Source of the DNA: Pontibacter diazotrophicus
GTDB taxonomy: Bacteria > Bacteroidota > Bacteroidia > Cytophagales > Hymenobacteraceae
Direction of reading: 5' to 3'
NCBI RefSeq assembly: GCF_003367245.1
Contig: NZ_QRGR01000023.1
Span: 1-64,000 of the forward strand
Length of the DNA: 64,000 bases
Shown here: positions 1-10,500 of the stretch, in pieces
Numbering within the stretch: position 1 is the first letter of the stretch
How the letters are laid out: each line of letters opens with the position of its first letter
Translations under genes and position numbers: made by a program
The notes under the pieces: generated by a model
Seen by the model: the letters and a program-made list of their open reading frames with translations, nothing else
What the model was told of the DNA's origin: nothing
Database searches by the model: none

Positions 1-276
1 GAGTGGTTTTGGAAAGTGCTCAGAAGGGTAATCAGGATAGGCAGGAAAGAAAAAAGAAGAGACAAGAACGGGCTACTAAAACCATCACCAAATGATATAC
101 TTTATCCTTAGCCTGACGGCTATGGTGAAAACACACAGCAAGGGCGTAGGGAGATGATAGTGGCAAATGCTTTTCCCGGATAGCTAATGGAGCACTGGAT
201 GAGCTGTCATTACAAAGCTTAGACATATTCACGGTCATGCTATTCATGAGTTCACGTTACTAAACTGAAACGATGT

Positions 277-2067
277 ATGAAACTTCCTGATATTAACTTC
301 CTGAAAATTTTCTTCCTGTTGTTATGCTGTTACCCTGCCCTCTCTACAACCATCCAGGCCCAAGATAAAAGCCTATACGTACAGACCAGTGATGTACATC
401 ACCTGATGGTGCAGTTGCGGGCGGATGAAGGCAGCCTGAACCGGTTCTACTTCATGAAAAACACGCCGGAGTACACCGCACGTTTCCAGCAGCTGTACAA
501 CGACTACCTGCAACAACTAAGCAACCTGGATTATGAGGACATGAACGCCGGCAGCCGTGTAGATTACCTGCTCACAAAGCGGGACCTGGAGAATAAGTTA
601 CGCCTGCTGAACACAGCGGCTGATGAATACAAACAGATAAGTAAGTGGGTGCCTTTTGCGGAAAAAATTTATGCATTGGAGAAGCCGCGCAGGCGAGGGC
701 TCAATGTAAACGGCCAGCAGATAGCTGCTGAATTGAACAGCATCGAGAAAGAACTCATTGCCTCGAAAGCAGCCTTAGAAAATCAGGAATCGCTGAACAG
801 AGACCTGGGGTTTAGGTTGCAGGGTACCGTGGAAGACCTGCAGGAAGGCTTAAAAAGCGTTTATACATTTTATAATCAGTACGAGCCTAGCTTTACCTGG
901 TGGGTGCCCGAGCCTTATAAGCGCGTAGATACTTTACTGACTGCCTATGCTGCCCTGGCAGAAGCGAAAGGCAGAGTGCCTGGTAAAAACCAAAAAATAG
1001 ACGAAAGCGGTATTGTGGGTAGTCCCATCGGGAGAGAAGAACTCATCAGGCAACTTGAGTACGAGATGATTCCTTACACACCGGAGGAGCTGATAGAAAT
1101 TGCCAATAAAGAGTTTGCCTGGTGCGACCGCGAAATGCTCAAGGCCTCACGTGAACTTGGCTTTGGCGATGACTGGCATCAGGCACTGGAGAAAGTAAAG
1201 AACTCCTACGTGCCGGAGGGGCAGCAGCCGGAGGCTATGCTGGATTTGTATAACCAATCGGTAGAGTTTCTGAAGCAGAAAGACCTAATTACCATACCGC
1301 CTATAGCTGAGGAAACCTGGCGCATGCAGATGATGAGCCCGGAGCGGCAGCTGATTAACCCCTTCTTTCTGGGCGGAGAGACGTTTATTATTTCCTACCC
1401 CACCCACACCATGGCCCATGAAGATAAGCTGATGAGCATGCGGGGCAACAACCCGCATTTCTCCCGGGCCACCGTGCACCACGAGCTAATTGCCGGGCAT
1501 CATTTGCAGGGCTTCATGAACAACCGCTACAAAGAGTACCGCAACTTCAGAACGCCTTTCTGGACAGAAGGCTGGGCCTTGTACTGGGAGATGCTGTTAT
1601 GGGACCAGGGTTTCCCGCGCTCGGCAGAAGACCGCATCGGCATGTTGTTCTGGCGGATGCACCGCTGTGCCCGCATCATTTTCTCGCTCAACTACCACCT
1701 CGGCAAATGGACGCCACAGGAGAGCATCGACTTCCTGGTGGATCGGGTAGGGCATGAGCGCGCGAATGCGGAAGGGGAAGTGCGCCGTTCATTCGAGGGC
1801 CGCTACAGCCCCTTGTACCAGGTCGCTTACATGATGGGAGGCCTGCAGTTTTATGCCCTTCAGAAGGAACTGGTAGGCAGCGGTAAAATGACCAACAAAC
1901 AATTTCATGATGCCGTGATGCAGCAGAACAGCCTTCCGGTAGAAATGGTCAGAGCCATCCTGACAGACCAGCAGCTTCCGGAGAATTACGAAACCAGCTG
2001 GAAATTTTACAATGCCCCCGCTTCGCCGGAAAAGAGCCGCAAGGCTACCTCTATAAAAAGTAGATAA
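277..2067 (+). CDS. DUF885 family exported metallopeptidase-like protein
   Basis: A 596-residue protein with an N-terminal signal peptide (hydrophobic stretch at about residues 8-25, probable cleavage after the AQ near residue 29). The family hallmark is visible: HHE at residues 401-403 followed by GHH at 407-409, an HExxxHH-like zinc site, and a TEGWALY block at 430-436 that supplies a second conserved glutamate. DUF885 proteins are related to gluzincin-type metallopeptidases and are generally taken to be exported peptidases; the substrate cannot be read from the sequence. The length is normal for the family. The next gene starts 24 bases downstream on the same strand and encodes dipeptidyl peptidase IV, so the two are probably co-transcribed and act together on peptides in the periplasm. 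The family call is firm; the peptidase activity is inferred. Confidence 0.88.
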   Translation: MKLPDINFLKIFFLLLCCYPALSTTIQAQDKSLYVQTSDVHHLMVQLRADEGSLNRFYFMKNTPEYTARFQQLYNDYLQQLSNLDYEDMNAGSRVDYLLTKRDLENKLRLLNTAADEYKQISKWVPFAEKIYALEKPRRRGLNVNGQQIAAELNSIEKELIASKAALENQESLNRDLGFRLQGTVEDLQEGLKSVYTFYNQYEPSFTWWVPEPYKRVDTLLTAYAALAEAKGRVPGKNQKIDESGIVGSPIGREELIRQLEYEMIPYTPEELIEIANKEFAWCDREMLKASRELGFGDDWHQALEKVKNSYVPEGQQPEAMLDLYNQSVEFLKQKDLITIPPIAEETWRMQMMSPERQLINPFFLGGETFIISYPTHTMAHEDKLMSMRGNNPHFSRATVHHELIAGHHLQGFMNNRYKEYRNFRTPFWTEGWALYWEMLLWDQGFPRSAEDRIGMLFWRMHRCARIIFSLNYHLGKWTPQESIDFLVDRVGHERANAEGEVRRSFEGRYSPLYQVAYMMGGLQFYALQKELVGSGKMTNKQFHDAVMQQNSLPVEMVRAILTDQQLPENYETSWKFYNAPASPEKSRKATSIKSR

Positions 2068-2091
2068 GCAACAAATAACGATAACCGCCAT

Positions 2092-4317
2092 ATGCCTGTG
2101 AAAGCTTTCAAATCCTTGTTTCTGCTGCTGCTCTTGCTGCAGTTTTCGCTCTTTTCCTTTTCCGGCGCTGCACAAAGCAGAGGAGCAATAGTATGGTTGA
2201 AGGCAGGCAATGCTTATGCGCAGCAGGAAAACGGCGACATCGTCAGAAACACGCTGCCATCGCAGGAAAAGCAGGTTATACTGGCAAAGGAAAAGTTGAT
2301 ACCTGCCGGCAGGTCGGAGCCATTGAAAATCCGCAGTTTTTCTTTTTCAGAGGACGAGCAGCAACTGCTCCTCTACACAAACACCGTGAGGGTATGGCGT
2401 CTCGATACAAAAGGCGATTACTGGGTATATGATCTGCAAAAGCAAACGCTGGAACAGATGGGTAAGAACCGTCCTGCTTCTTCCCTTATGTTTGCCAAAT
2501 TCTCTCCGGACGGAACACAGGTGGCTTATGTGAGCGGGAACAACATTTATGCAGAAAACCTGACAAATAAAGACGTAACGCAGCTGACAAAAGACGGAAC
2601 AAGAAAGCGCATCAACGGTACTTTTGACTGGGCATACGAAGAGGAATTCTACAGCCGCGACGGCTTCCGCTGGAGTCCGGACAGCAAAGCCATTGCCTTC
2701 TGGCAGATAGATGCCACCGAGGTAAAAGATTACCTGATGATCAACCACACCGACTCTATCTACCCAATGGTCATACCGGTGGAGTACCCTGTGGCAGGTG
2801 AAGCGCCCTCTCCTTACAAAATTGGCGTGGTGGACGTAGCAACTGCAAACGTACACTGGATGAATGTGCCAGGCGACCCGCAGCAGCATTATGTGCCCCG
2901 TATGGAATGGGCCGCAAATGCAAATGAGCTGATACTACAGCAACTGAACCGCAAGCAAAATGAGAGCAAGCTATACCTCTGTAACATCACCAACGGGCAG
3001 GCAAAGCAGGTGTATGTGGAGAAAGACGCCGCCTGGATTGACATCATGCCCTCCTGGGACAGCGACTATCGGTTTGGTGGCTGGAACTGGTTAAGCGGGG
3101 GCAAAGAATACTTATGGGCAAGTGAAAAAGATGGCTGGCGGCATTTGTACAGGATTAGCCGCGACGGTAAAAAAGAAACGCTGATTACGAAGGGCAATTA
3201 CGACGTAATGGATATTGTAGCGGTGAATGAAGCAGCGGGCTATGTGTACTTTTTAGCTTCTCCAGACAATGCCACACAGCAGTACCTCTACCGTGTGCGG
3301 CTGAATGGCAAAGGAAACGCGGAGCGGCTGTCACCCAAAGCACAGGAAGGCACCCACACCTATGAATTATCTCCCGATACAAAATTTGCCTTTCACCGAT
3401 TCTCCAACTACTATACAAGGCCGGCGTCTGAGTGGGTGTCGTTGCCGGGGCATAAGGCGCTCGATGGAAACAGCGCGGTAGAGCAGGCGGTAGCACAGGC
3501 AGACAAATCAACATCTTCCTTAGAGTTTATCAAGGTTCAAACCAGTGAAGGCGTGGAGATGGATGCCTGGATGGTGAAGCCTGTTCCCTTTGACTCAAAC
3601 AAGAAGTACCCCATCGTGTTCCAGGTGTACACCGAGCCTGCAGGCCAGACGGTGCTGGATAGGTACGGTATGGGGAACAATCACCTTTACAAAGGCAGCA
3701 TGGCGGAAGACGGCTACATCTATGCCTCCATTGATAACAGGGGAACGCCTGCTCCCAAAGGAAGGGAGTGGCGCAAAAGCATCTACCGGAAAGTAGGGAT
3801 GCTCAACATTCATGATCAGGCCATGGCCGCGCAGGAAATCCTGAAACTGCCTTACGTGGACACAAGCCGGGTGGCCATATGGGGGTGGAGCGGCGGAGGC
3901 TCTGCCACCCTCAATCTGCTGTTCCAGCACCCGGAGATATACAAAACAGGCATCTCCGTGGCGGCGGTAGCCAACCAGCTCACCTACGATAATATTTACC
4001 AGGAGCGCTACATGGGGCTGCCACAGGAGAACCTGGAGGATTTCGTGCAGGGTTCGCCCATCACACATGCTAAAAACCTGCAGGGAAACCTGCTCTACAT
4101 TCACGGCACCGGCGACGACAACGTGCACTACAACAATGCAGAGCAGCTCATTAACGAGCTGATAAAGCATAACAAGCAGTTCCAGGTGATGCCGTACCCC
4201 AACCGCACGCATGGCATATCAGAAGGAGAAGGTACGAATGAGCACCTTTCTACTTTGTTCACGAATTACCTGAAGCAACATTGTCCACCCGGAGGCAGGG
4301 TGAGAAATCAGCAGTAG
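2092..4317 (+). CDS. Dipeptidyl peptidase IV (S9B prolyl oligopeptidase family)
   Basis: A 741-residue exported serine peptidase expected to remove N-terminal X-Pro or X-Ala dipeptides. The signal peptide covers about residues 1-25. The beta-propeller domain holds the DWAYEEE motif at 179-185, which in DPP4 carries the paired glutamates that bind the substrate amino terminus. The C-terminal alpha/beta-hydrolase domain has the nucleophile motif GWSGG with Ser600, the acid in GTGDDNVH (Asp675) and the histidine in RTHG (His707), so the triad is complete. Length and domain order match bacterial DPP IV. It follows the DUF885 gene after 24 bases, indicating a peptidase operon. The ATG at 2092 leads straight into a good signal sequence. 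The class assignment is very secure; substrate range is inferred from family knowledge. Confidence 0.95.
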   Translation: MPVKAFKSLFLLLLLLQFSLFSFSGAAQSRGAIVWLKAGNAYAQQENGDIVRNTLPSQEKQVILAKEKLIPAGRSEPLKIRSFSFSEDEQQLLLYTNTVRVWRLDTKGDYWVYDLQKQTLEQMGKNRPASSLMFAKFSPDGTQVAYVSGNNIYAENLTNKDVTQLTKDGTRKRINGTFDWAYEEEFYSRDGFRWSPDSKAIAFWQIDATEVKDYLMINHTDSIYPMVIPVEYPVAGEAPSPYKIGVVDVATANVHWMNVPGDPQQHYVPRMEWAANANELILQQLNRKQNESKLYLCNITNGQAKQVYVEKDAAWIDIMPSWDSDYRFGGWNWLSGGKEYLWASEKDGWRHLYRISRDGKKETLITKGNYDVMDIVAVNEAAGYVYFLASPDNATQQYLYRVRLNGKGNAERLSPKAQEGTHTYELSPDTKFAFHRFSNYYTRPASEWVSLPGHKALDGNSAVEQAVAQADKSTSSLEFIKVQTSEGVEMDAWMVKPVPFDSNKKYPIVFQVYTEPAGQTVLDRYGMGNNHLYKGSMAEDGYIYASIDNRGTPAPKGREWRKSIYRKVGMLNIHDQAMAAQEILKLPYVDTSRVAIWGWSGGGSATLNLLFQHPEIYKTGISVAAVANQLTYDNIYQERYMGLPQENLEDFVQGSPITHAKNLQGNLLYIHGTGDDNVHYNNAEQLINELIKHNKQFQVMPYPNRTHGISEGEGTNEHLSTLFTNYLKQHCPPGGRVRNQQ

Positions 4318-4347
4318 TAAGCGAAAATAAAATCACCAAAGCGCAAC

Positions 4348-5114
4348 GGTAGCCCTGTAAAAGTAATGAAGTAACAGAAAGAACTGCAATAGCGATAAGA
4401 TTAGGTGTCGAATTTAATTCTTACCCTCATGAACAGATCATGTTACTACTGCGGCAAAGCCAGAGGCAAGTGCAAGGACTGCTCTAGAAGTTTGTCTTTG
4501 AGCGGCAGATCCTGAGCCGGGAGCAGAAAAGACTCATCAAACTGCTCCTGCTCGAGCGCATCTCCCTGGAGGGCATTTGCAGAGTGCTGGATGTTCCCGC
4601 TTACCACCTCTATCGCTACATGGATGAGCTCTACGGGAAGTGCCGCAGAATTTGAACGCGCAGGTTCCTGCCAGTACAGAAATCCAGCTTATGTGCTATG
4701 AGTGCGAGAGCGATGAACTGTGGAGCTTTGTAAGCTTCAAAGCTAACAAGCAATGGCTGTGGGTGGCCTATGACAGGAGGAGCAGACACATGGTGGCCCT
4801 GCATCTGGGAGACAGAGGCGCAGCAGGTGCAAAGGGGCTGTGGGAAAACGTGCCGGAGCATTACAGGCAGCAGGCAACTCTCTTCACCGATAAGTGGGAG
4901 GTTTACAAAAAGGTGATACCGGCGGCAAGGCACGTGTTCTCTGCCAAGAAGAAAGACACAAACCACGCCGAGAGGTTCTTCTGCACCCTCAGGCAAAGGT
5001 GCGCGCGGCTGGTCAGAAAATCCCTCTCCTTCTCTAAAAATATTGAGAAGGATTTGATGGCTATTCGCTTTTTTATAGCTAATTACAACCTGTTATTACT
5101 TTTATAGGAGTACC
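4348..5114 (+). mobile_element. Decayed IS1-family insertion sequence
   Basis: The boundaries come from imperfect terminal inverted repeats: GGTAGCCCTG then TAAAAGTAAT at 4348-4367, and its counterpart at 5095-5114, which read on the other strand is GGTACTCCTA then TAAAAGTAAT. They match at 17 of 20 positions, both ends begin with GGT as in IS1, and the 767-base length is almost exactly that of IS1 (768). The transposase stop codon lies inside the right repeat, also as in IS1. No 8-9 base target duplication is visible (AAGCGCAAC to the left, AGATTACTT to the right), so the copy is old or rearranged. The transposase reading frame is broken twice, so autonomous movement is unlikely. Confidence 0.8.
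4429..5107 (+). pseudogene. IS1-type transposase, two frameshifts
   Basis: The protein is spread over three frames. Frame one from the ATG at 4429 gives a zinc-finger-like start (CYYCGKARGKCKDC). Frame two from about 4488 gives the helix-turn-helix part (FVFERQILSREQKRL... to DELYGK, ending near 4640). Frame three, 4640-5107, gives the catalytic part: AYDRRSR carries the first Asp, FTDKWEVYK the second, and NHAERFFCTLRQR the Glu of the DDE triad, followed by RKSLSFSK, a signature shared with IS1 InsB. Each junction needs a -1 shift. IS1 normally uses one programmed -1 shift at an A-rich heptamer; no such heptamer is visible at either junction, so two single-base deletions are more likely. Confidence 0.78.
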
Positions 5115-5706
5115 AGATTACTTGAATCTGCCTGTCAAATTCCCTCAGCCAATTTTAGCAACTCCAGGTTATAGAGTGTTTCTGTTTGACCTTTGACGCA
5201 GTTAGACTACAGCCTCAAAGCAGTAATGTAGTTTAACTTTCAACGTGCATGTATTGCCGCTTTCCTAGCTGGTTTTTAAGGTTGTAAAAGTGGCCGCTTA
5301 TTGTCTGATAAGTAGCGTTGGTGTTAATAATTATATTATTGTCAAGTATTAATTTGATTTATTAAATTTTTGTTAGTAAATATGGGTATATGTTGTTAAT
5401 AATTTAAATAAAAAGAGAGGTGCTACATGCTTGGGATTGCAAGGTTATGAAAGGCAGGTTGATCGGGTTTAAATAATTACTTTTCACTCATAAACTCCCA
5501 CCAAACAATCCTCCATTTAGCAGCTCATTGTGTGAAGCCTTCTTGTTCTTGCTGATCAGATCTTCCTTTTATCATTAGAATAGCTAGTACTATTTGAGAT
5601 GTACGTGAGGGGCTAAAATGCGCCTGAATAAATCAATGCGGGTACACAAGCCGGTTTCTCCGGTTTTAACTCATTTCACTGTTAAGTATCTAACTAATTC
5701 ATTTTT
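5115..5706. other. Non-coding spacer, no gene seen
   Basis: About 590 bases between the IS1 remnant and the amidohydrolase gene. The middle (roughly 5320-5415) is very AT-rich. No convincing coding frame, hairpin or consensus TAnnTTTG element was found. The promoter for the gene at 5707 should lie here but cannot be pinned down by eye. Confidence 0.5.
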
Positions 5707-7386
5707 ATGAAAAAAAGCTTTACCCTATCTAACTGGCATCGAACGTTGCTGATTGGAATTACATTCTTATGTGCTTCCTGGCTTGTACCTGCTCCCTTGG
5801 TAGCGCAAAACAAAAAAGTCTCACCTGCCAAACTGGAGGCTATGAAGAAGGAGTTGGCAACTGAGATTGACAAACAACAGAAGCTGACGCAGGAGATGGT
5901 GGATATGATCTTCAGCTTTGGTGAGCTTGGCTTTCAGGAAGAGGAGACCTCCCGTTACCTCACCGGCATACTGGAGCAGAACGGTTTCACGATTGAGAAA
6001 GGTATAGCCGGTGTACCGACAGCCTGGACAGCTAAATGGGGATCAGGAAAGCCTGTTATAGCCATTGGCAGTGATATTGATGGCATACCGAAAGCTTCCC
6101 AGAAACCGGGTGTGGCGTACCACGATCCTATTGTGGAGGGGGCACCCGGCCATGGAGAAGGCCATAATGCCGGCCAGGCACTAAACGTAACCGCTGTGCT
6201 GGCTCTAAAAAAACTGATGGAGCGGGAGGAATTGTCAGGAACACTGGTGCTTTGGCCTGGTGTCGCAGAGGAATTGGTGGCCACAAAAGCATACTTTATC
6301 CGTGAGGGATACTTCAAGGATATAGATGCCTGCATCTTTACACATGTGGCCAATAACCTGAGTGTTTCGTATGGAGACTCCGGTAATAATGGGCTGGTGT
6401 CTGTGGAGTTTACATTTGATGGGCAAGCTGCTCATGGGGCTGGCGCACCCTGGCGTGGAAAAAGTGCACTGGATGCTGTAGAATTGATGAACATAGGGTG
6501 GAACTATCACCGTGAACACATGGAGCCAACGCAACGCTCCCACTATGTTGTGACAGATGGCGGTGATCAGCCCAATGTGGTGCCCTCCAAGGCTGCGGTT
6601 TGGTATTTTCTGAGGGAGAGAACCTACCCTAAAATCAAAACGATGTACGACGATGCCATAAAGATAGCAGAAGGAGCTGCCTTAATGACAGGTACTACAA
6701 TGAATTACCGGGTTTTGGGAAGTGCATGGCCTGGGCATTTCAATCAGCCAATTGCCGAAGCCATGTATGAGAACATGAAAAAGGTGGGCTTGCCGAAGTG
6801 GAGTGATGAAGACCAGGCGCTGGCCAGAGCTGTGCAGAAAGAGGTGAATGCTCCTAAAACAGACAGAGACAATAATCCAATCGACGGACTGGCCATAAAA
6901 CTGGATTCCATTGAGCCACCCGTCAAGTTCTCGATGGGAGGCGGCTCCGACGATATTGCTGACATTGCCTGGAATGTGCCGACAGTGGTATTGAGGTTCC
7001 CTTCCAACATACCGGGTTTACCAGGCCACCACTGGGCCAACGCCATCTCTATGGCCACGCCCATTGCACATAAAGGAGTAACAGCAGGTGCCAAAGCAGA
7101 GGCAATGACCATACTGGATATGCTGGTGAAACCAGAAGTTGTAAAAGAAGCCTGGGCCTATTTCAACAATGTACAGACGAAGGACATAAAGTACACGCCC
7201 CTGATATCTGAAACAGATACTCCTGCCATCCATCTGAACGAGAAGATTATGTCTGAATATCGGCCTGAGATGAAGAAGTATTATTACAATCCTGCCAAAT
7301 ATAAAACCTATCTGGAGCAACTGGGAATTCAGTATCCTACCCTGTCTGATGAAAGCAAAGGCAAGGCGCAAGGCGCAACAAACTAA
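5707..7386 (+). CDS. Exported M20D amidohydrolase (AbgB-like)
   Basis: A 559-residue protein with a clear signal peptide (residues 1-34, ending LVAQ). It resembles the large subunit of p-aminobenzoyl-glutamate hydrolase and related M20D peptidases that cleave N-acyl or dipeptide amide bonds with two metal ions. Visible metal-site blocks are GHGEGHNAG (residues 148-156) and VAEE with Glu188/Glu189; a further histidine block is PGLPGHHWANAI near residue 437. AbgB proteins are usually cytoplasmic and near 480 residues, so the secretion signal and extra ~50 residues at the C-terminus (rich in Tyr, Lys and Pro) are additions. It stands alone, followed by a weak hairpin. The hydrolase class is secure; the natural substrate is unknown and folate catabolism is only one possibility. 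Confidence 0.85.
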   Translation: MKKSFTLSNWHRTLLIGITFLCASWLVPAPLVAQNKKVSPAKLEAMKKELATEIDKQQKLTQEMVDMIFSFGELGFQEEETSRYLTGILEQNGFTIEKGIAGVPTAWTAKWGSGKPVIAIGSDIDGIPKASQKPGVAYHDPIVEGAPGHGEGHNAGQALNVTAVLALKKLMEREELSGTLVLWPGVAEELVATKAYFIREGYFKDIDACIFTHVANNLSVSYGDSGNNGLVSVEFTFDGQAAHGAGAPWRGKSALDAVELMNIGWNYHREHMEPTQRSHYVVTDGGDQPNVVPSKAAVWYFLRERTYPKIKTMYDDAIKIAEGAALMTGTTMNYRVLGSAWPGHFNQPIAEAMYENMKKVGLPKWSDEDQALARAVQKEVNAPKTDRDNNPIDGLAIKLDSIEPPVKFSMGGGSDDIADIAWNVPTVVLRFPSNIPGLPGHHWANAISMATPIAHKGVTAGAKAEAMTILDMLVKPEVVKEAWAYFNNVQTKDIKYTPLISETDTPAIHLNEKIMSEYRPEMKKYYYNPAKYKTYLEQLGIQYPTLSDESKGKAQGATN

Positions 7387-7408
7387 GGTTAAAGCTAACA
7401 GCAAGCTC

Positions 7409-7448
7409 AGGCGCTCCTTATTAACTATGATGTTTATAAGGAGCGTCT
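7409..7448 (+). terminator. Possible hairpin terminator
   Basis: GGCGCTCCTTAT (from 7410) pairs with ATAAGGAGCGTC downstream, giving a stem of 13 positions (7409-7421 with 7436-7448) with one mismatch and a 14-base loop, just after the amidohydrolase stop. No T-run follows, so termination is uncertain. Confidence 0.4.
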
Positions 7449-7570
7449 TGAGTACAGTTGGGCTAAAAGACATACTATAGCGGGAATGGCTTCCCATAAC
7501 CCAACGTTTTCTGAGGTGCCCGATCAGTGTGAATTATCAAAATCATCATTCAAATGATAATAAATTTACT

Positions 7571-10500
7571 ATGAGAATAAAATTACTGCAGCATGCTTTT
7601 CCTTTCGTCAGCCGCAGAGGTAACGGTCAGTTATTCAGACAAGTTTTGCCTGTTCTTTTGATGCAGTTGTGCAGCTTTGCTTCCTTTGCCAGTTCACCTC
7701 AAAGTATCGTCAGCGACTCCATCCGCGTTACCCTGACAGAGGGTACGAACATTGCCATAGACCTGTCGCCAGATAAGAAGATGATCGCCATGGATTTGCA
7801 GGGCACTATCTGGACAATGCCTGTGGCTGGGGGAGAGGCGAAGCCATTGACCGATGCCCTGGGCGATAGCCGGCTACCCGCCTGGTCGCCGGACGGAAGC
7901 CGTGTGGCTTTCCATTCTTACCGCGACGGCAACTATCATATCTGGACTGTAAATAAAAATAGAACAGATTTACGGCAAGTTACTTTTGGCGTTTATGATG
8001 ATCGGGAGCCATATTGGTCGCCTGACGGTAAAAGCCTTGTCTTTTCTTCTGACCGTGATGGAAACTATGATGTTTGGGAAATTGAACTAGGCTCTGGCAA
8101 GCTAAAGCAGCTAACAAACAACCCCGCCAACGATTATTACCCTGCTTATGCTGCCGACGGAAAGCAGATAGCCTTTGTGTCGGAACGTACCGAAGCCCCC
8201 GGTATATACGTGCTATCACAGGAAGGCAAGGAGCAGCTCCTGGTGCAGGGGGAAGCAAAAATGGCTGCTCCTTCCTGGCACCCCAATGGTTCTCAGGTGC
8301 TTTACAACGCGTTTACACAGCACGGCCATAGCCGCCTGGAAGCGGCTGTATTAGGAGATGGCGGTGGACAGACAATATCTGATCCCTCCGAAGATATATT
8401 CCCTTTTCGGGTGAGTTGGCTATCACGAACGGAGTTTCTTTACACAGCTGACGGAAAAATAAAGCGACGAAAGCTGGGTAAAAGCAAAGCACAGACTATC
8501 CCTTTCAAAGCTGTTGTGGCACTGTCACGGCCTGCATACCAGCGGAAGACGTATACCTTCGACAACATAGCCCCGCAGCCAGTGCTAGGTATCCGGGGAG
8601 CTTCCGTTTCACCTGATGGCAAACGCATTATTTTTTCAGCCTTAAGCGATTTGTGGATATTAGAGAAAGGGAAGCGGAAACCTGTGGCCATTGCCAACGA
8701 CGCTTTTGTGGAAGTAGACCCGGCCTGGTCGCCGGATGGAAATAAACTGGCTTACGTGTCTGACCGCAATGGTAGTATGGATTTGTGGATTCGCGACCTT
8801 CAAACAGGAAAAGACCATTTGCTGGTAGATCTGCCAAATGAACTGAATTTTCCTTCTTGGTCGCCGGATGGGGCACGCATTGCTTTTTACGAAGGAGATT
8901 TGCGGAATGCCTGGGGCCGGGGAACACTGCATGTGGTGGATGTTGCCTCAGGTAAAGTAGAAAAGCTGCATGAGTCGATGTTTGTGCCGAGCCAGCCCAG
9001 TTGGTCTGCCGACGGAAAGACAATTGCCATATCAGCTTTAGAAGTATACTCCTCCAGGTACAGGGAAGGTGTCAGCAAGATTCTGCTAGTGTCCCTGGAT
9101 GGGCAGCCAGACCAGTATGTGTCTCCTGTGCCGGAACGCTCACTTGGCACGCGGGGCAAGAATGGACCTGTCTGGTCGCCGAACGGCAACATGATGGCTT
9201 ATACCCTGGACGGTTTGCTGTGGGTTGTGCCGGTTAGCAAGACAGGCAACATCATCGGGCCTCCGAAGCGGCTCACAAATGAACTGGCGGAAGTGCCTAG
9301 CTGGACAGGAGATTCAAAGAGCATCGTCTTTTTAGCCACAGATACCCTCAAGCAGGTATACCTGGCAGATGGGCACATCACCCCGATTCCGATGGATTTT
9401 ACGTGGCAGTACAAGCAGCCCACGGAACGAAAGGTGATTCATGCTGGCAAGTTGTTTGATGGCCGTGCAGCAGCATATCGCGAAAATGTGGATATCATTA
9501 TTGAGGGGAACCGCATAAAGGAGATTCTGCCGCACCAGGCCGGCCGCCAGGGGAACTTGATAGATGCCTCTGGTAAAACGGTGATTCCGGGACTTTTTGA
9601 AATGCATACCCACCAGAGTGAGATGGCCGGGGAAAGGCTGGGACGCCTGTGGTTGTCTTACGGCATTACGTCGTTGCGTGAAACCGGGGCTGATCCCTAC
9701 GATGCAATTGAGCGAAAGGAGTCATGGAGCAGTGGTGCCCGCATAGGTCCCCGCGAGTTTTTTACAGGTGGCCTGACAGACGGCAGCCGTATTTACTATG
9801 GGTTGGCCACAAGCATCAATTCAGGTGCACAACTAGAACTGGAGCTGGAGCGAACAAAGCGGCTGGGGTATGACTTGATTAAAACCTACGTGCGCATGCC
9901 TGACCTGATGCAGGAGCGCATCACCGCTTATGCACATTCCATCGGCATACCTGTTTCTTCTCATGAGATTTACCCAGCCACACGCTATGGCGTGGATGCA
10001 GTGGAGCATATAGGTGGCACCAGCCGCCGTGGCTATTCACCCAAAATCACCTCCATGAATCATAGTTACCAGGATGTGATTGAACTACTGGCAAAGTCTG
10101 GCATGAACATTACGCCAACAGCTTCCTTGCAGGGAGGTTTCTACGTGATGGCTGGGAAAGACCCGGCGTTTTTTGAGAACAGGCAGTTTAAGGCCTTCTT
10201 TTCCGAAAGCTATGCAAACGATTTAAAGGAAAATGCGCAAAGCGTAACGGAAATGTTTCCTGGTTATATCTCAAACTTCGGCAATATCCAGAAGACCGTA
10301 AAGGCCTTACTTGCAGCCGGTGCCAGGGTCACCACAGGCACAGACAGTCCTTTTATACCCTATGGCATGAGTCTGCACACGGAGTTGCAAAGTTGGGTAG
10401 ACGGCGGTGTTACGCCTTATGAAGCTTTGCGTTCGGCCACGCTATGGTCAGCTGAAGCTGTAGGAGTGAGCAAGGACTTGGGAACTGTTGAGCCGGGCAA

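Noticed and set aside
4488..4640. Programmed -1 frameshifting in the IS1-like transposase
   Set aside because: Two shifts would be needed and neither junction shows an A-rich slippery heptamer such as the one used by IS1. Decay is more likely, though intact copies elsewhere could change this.
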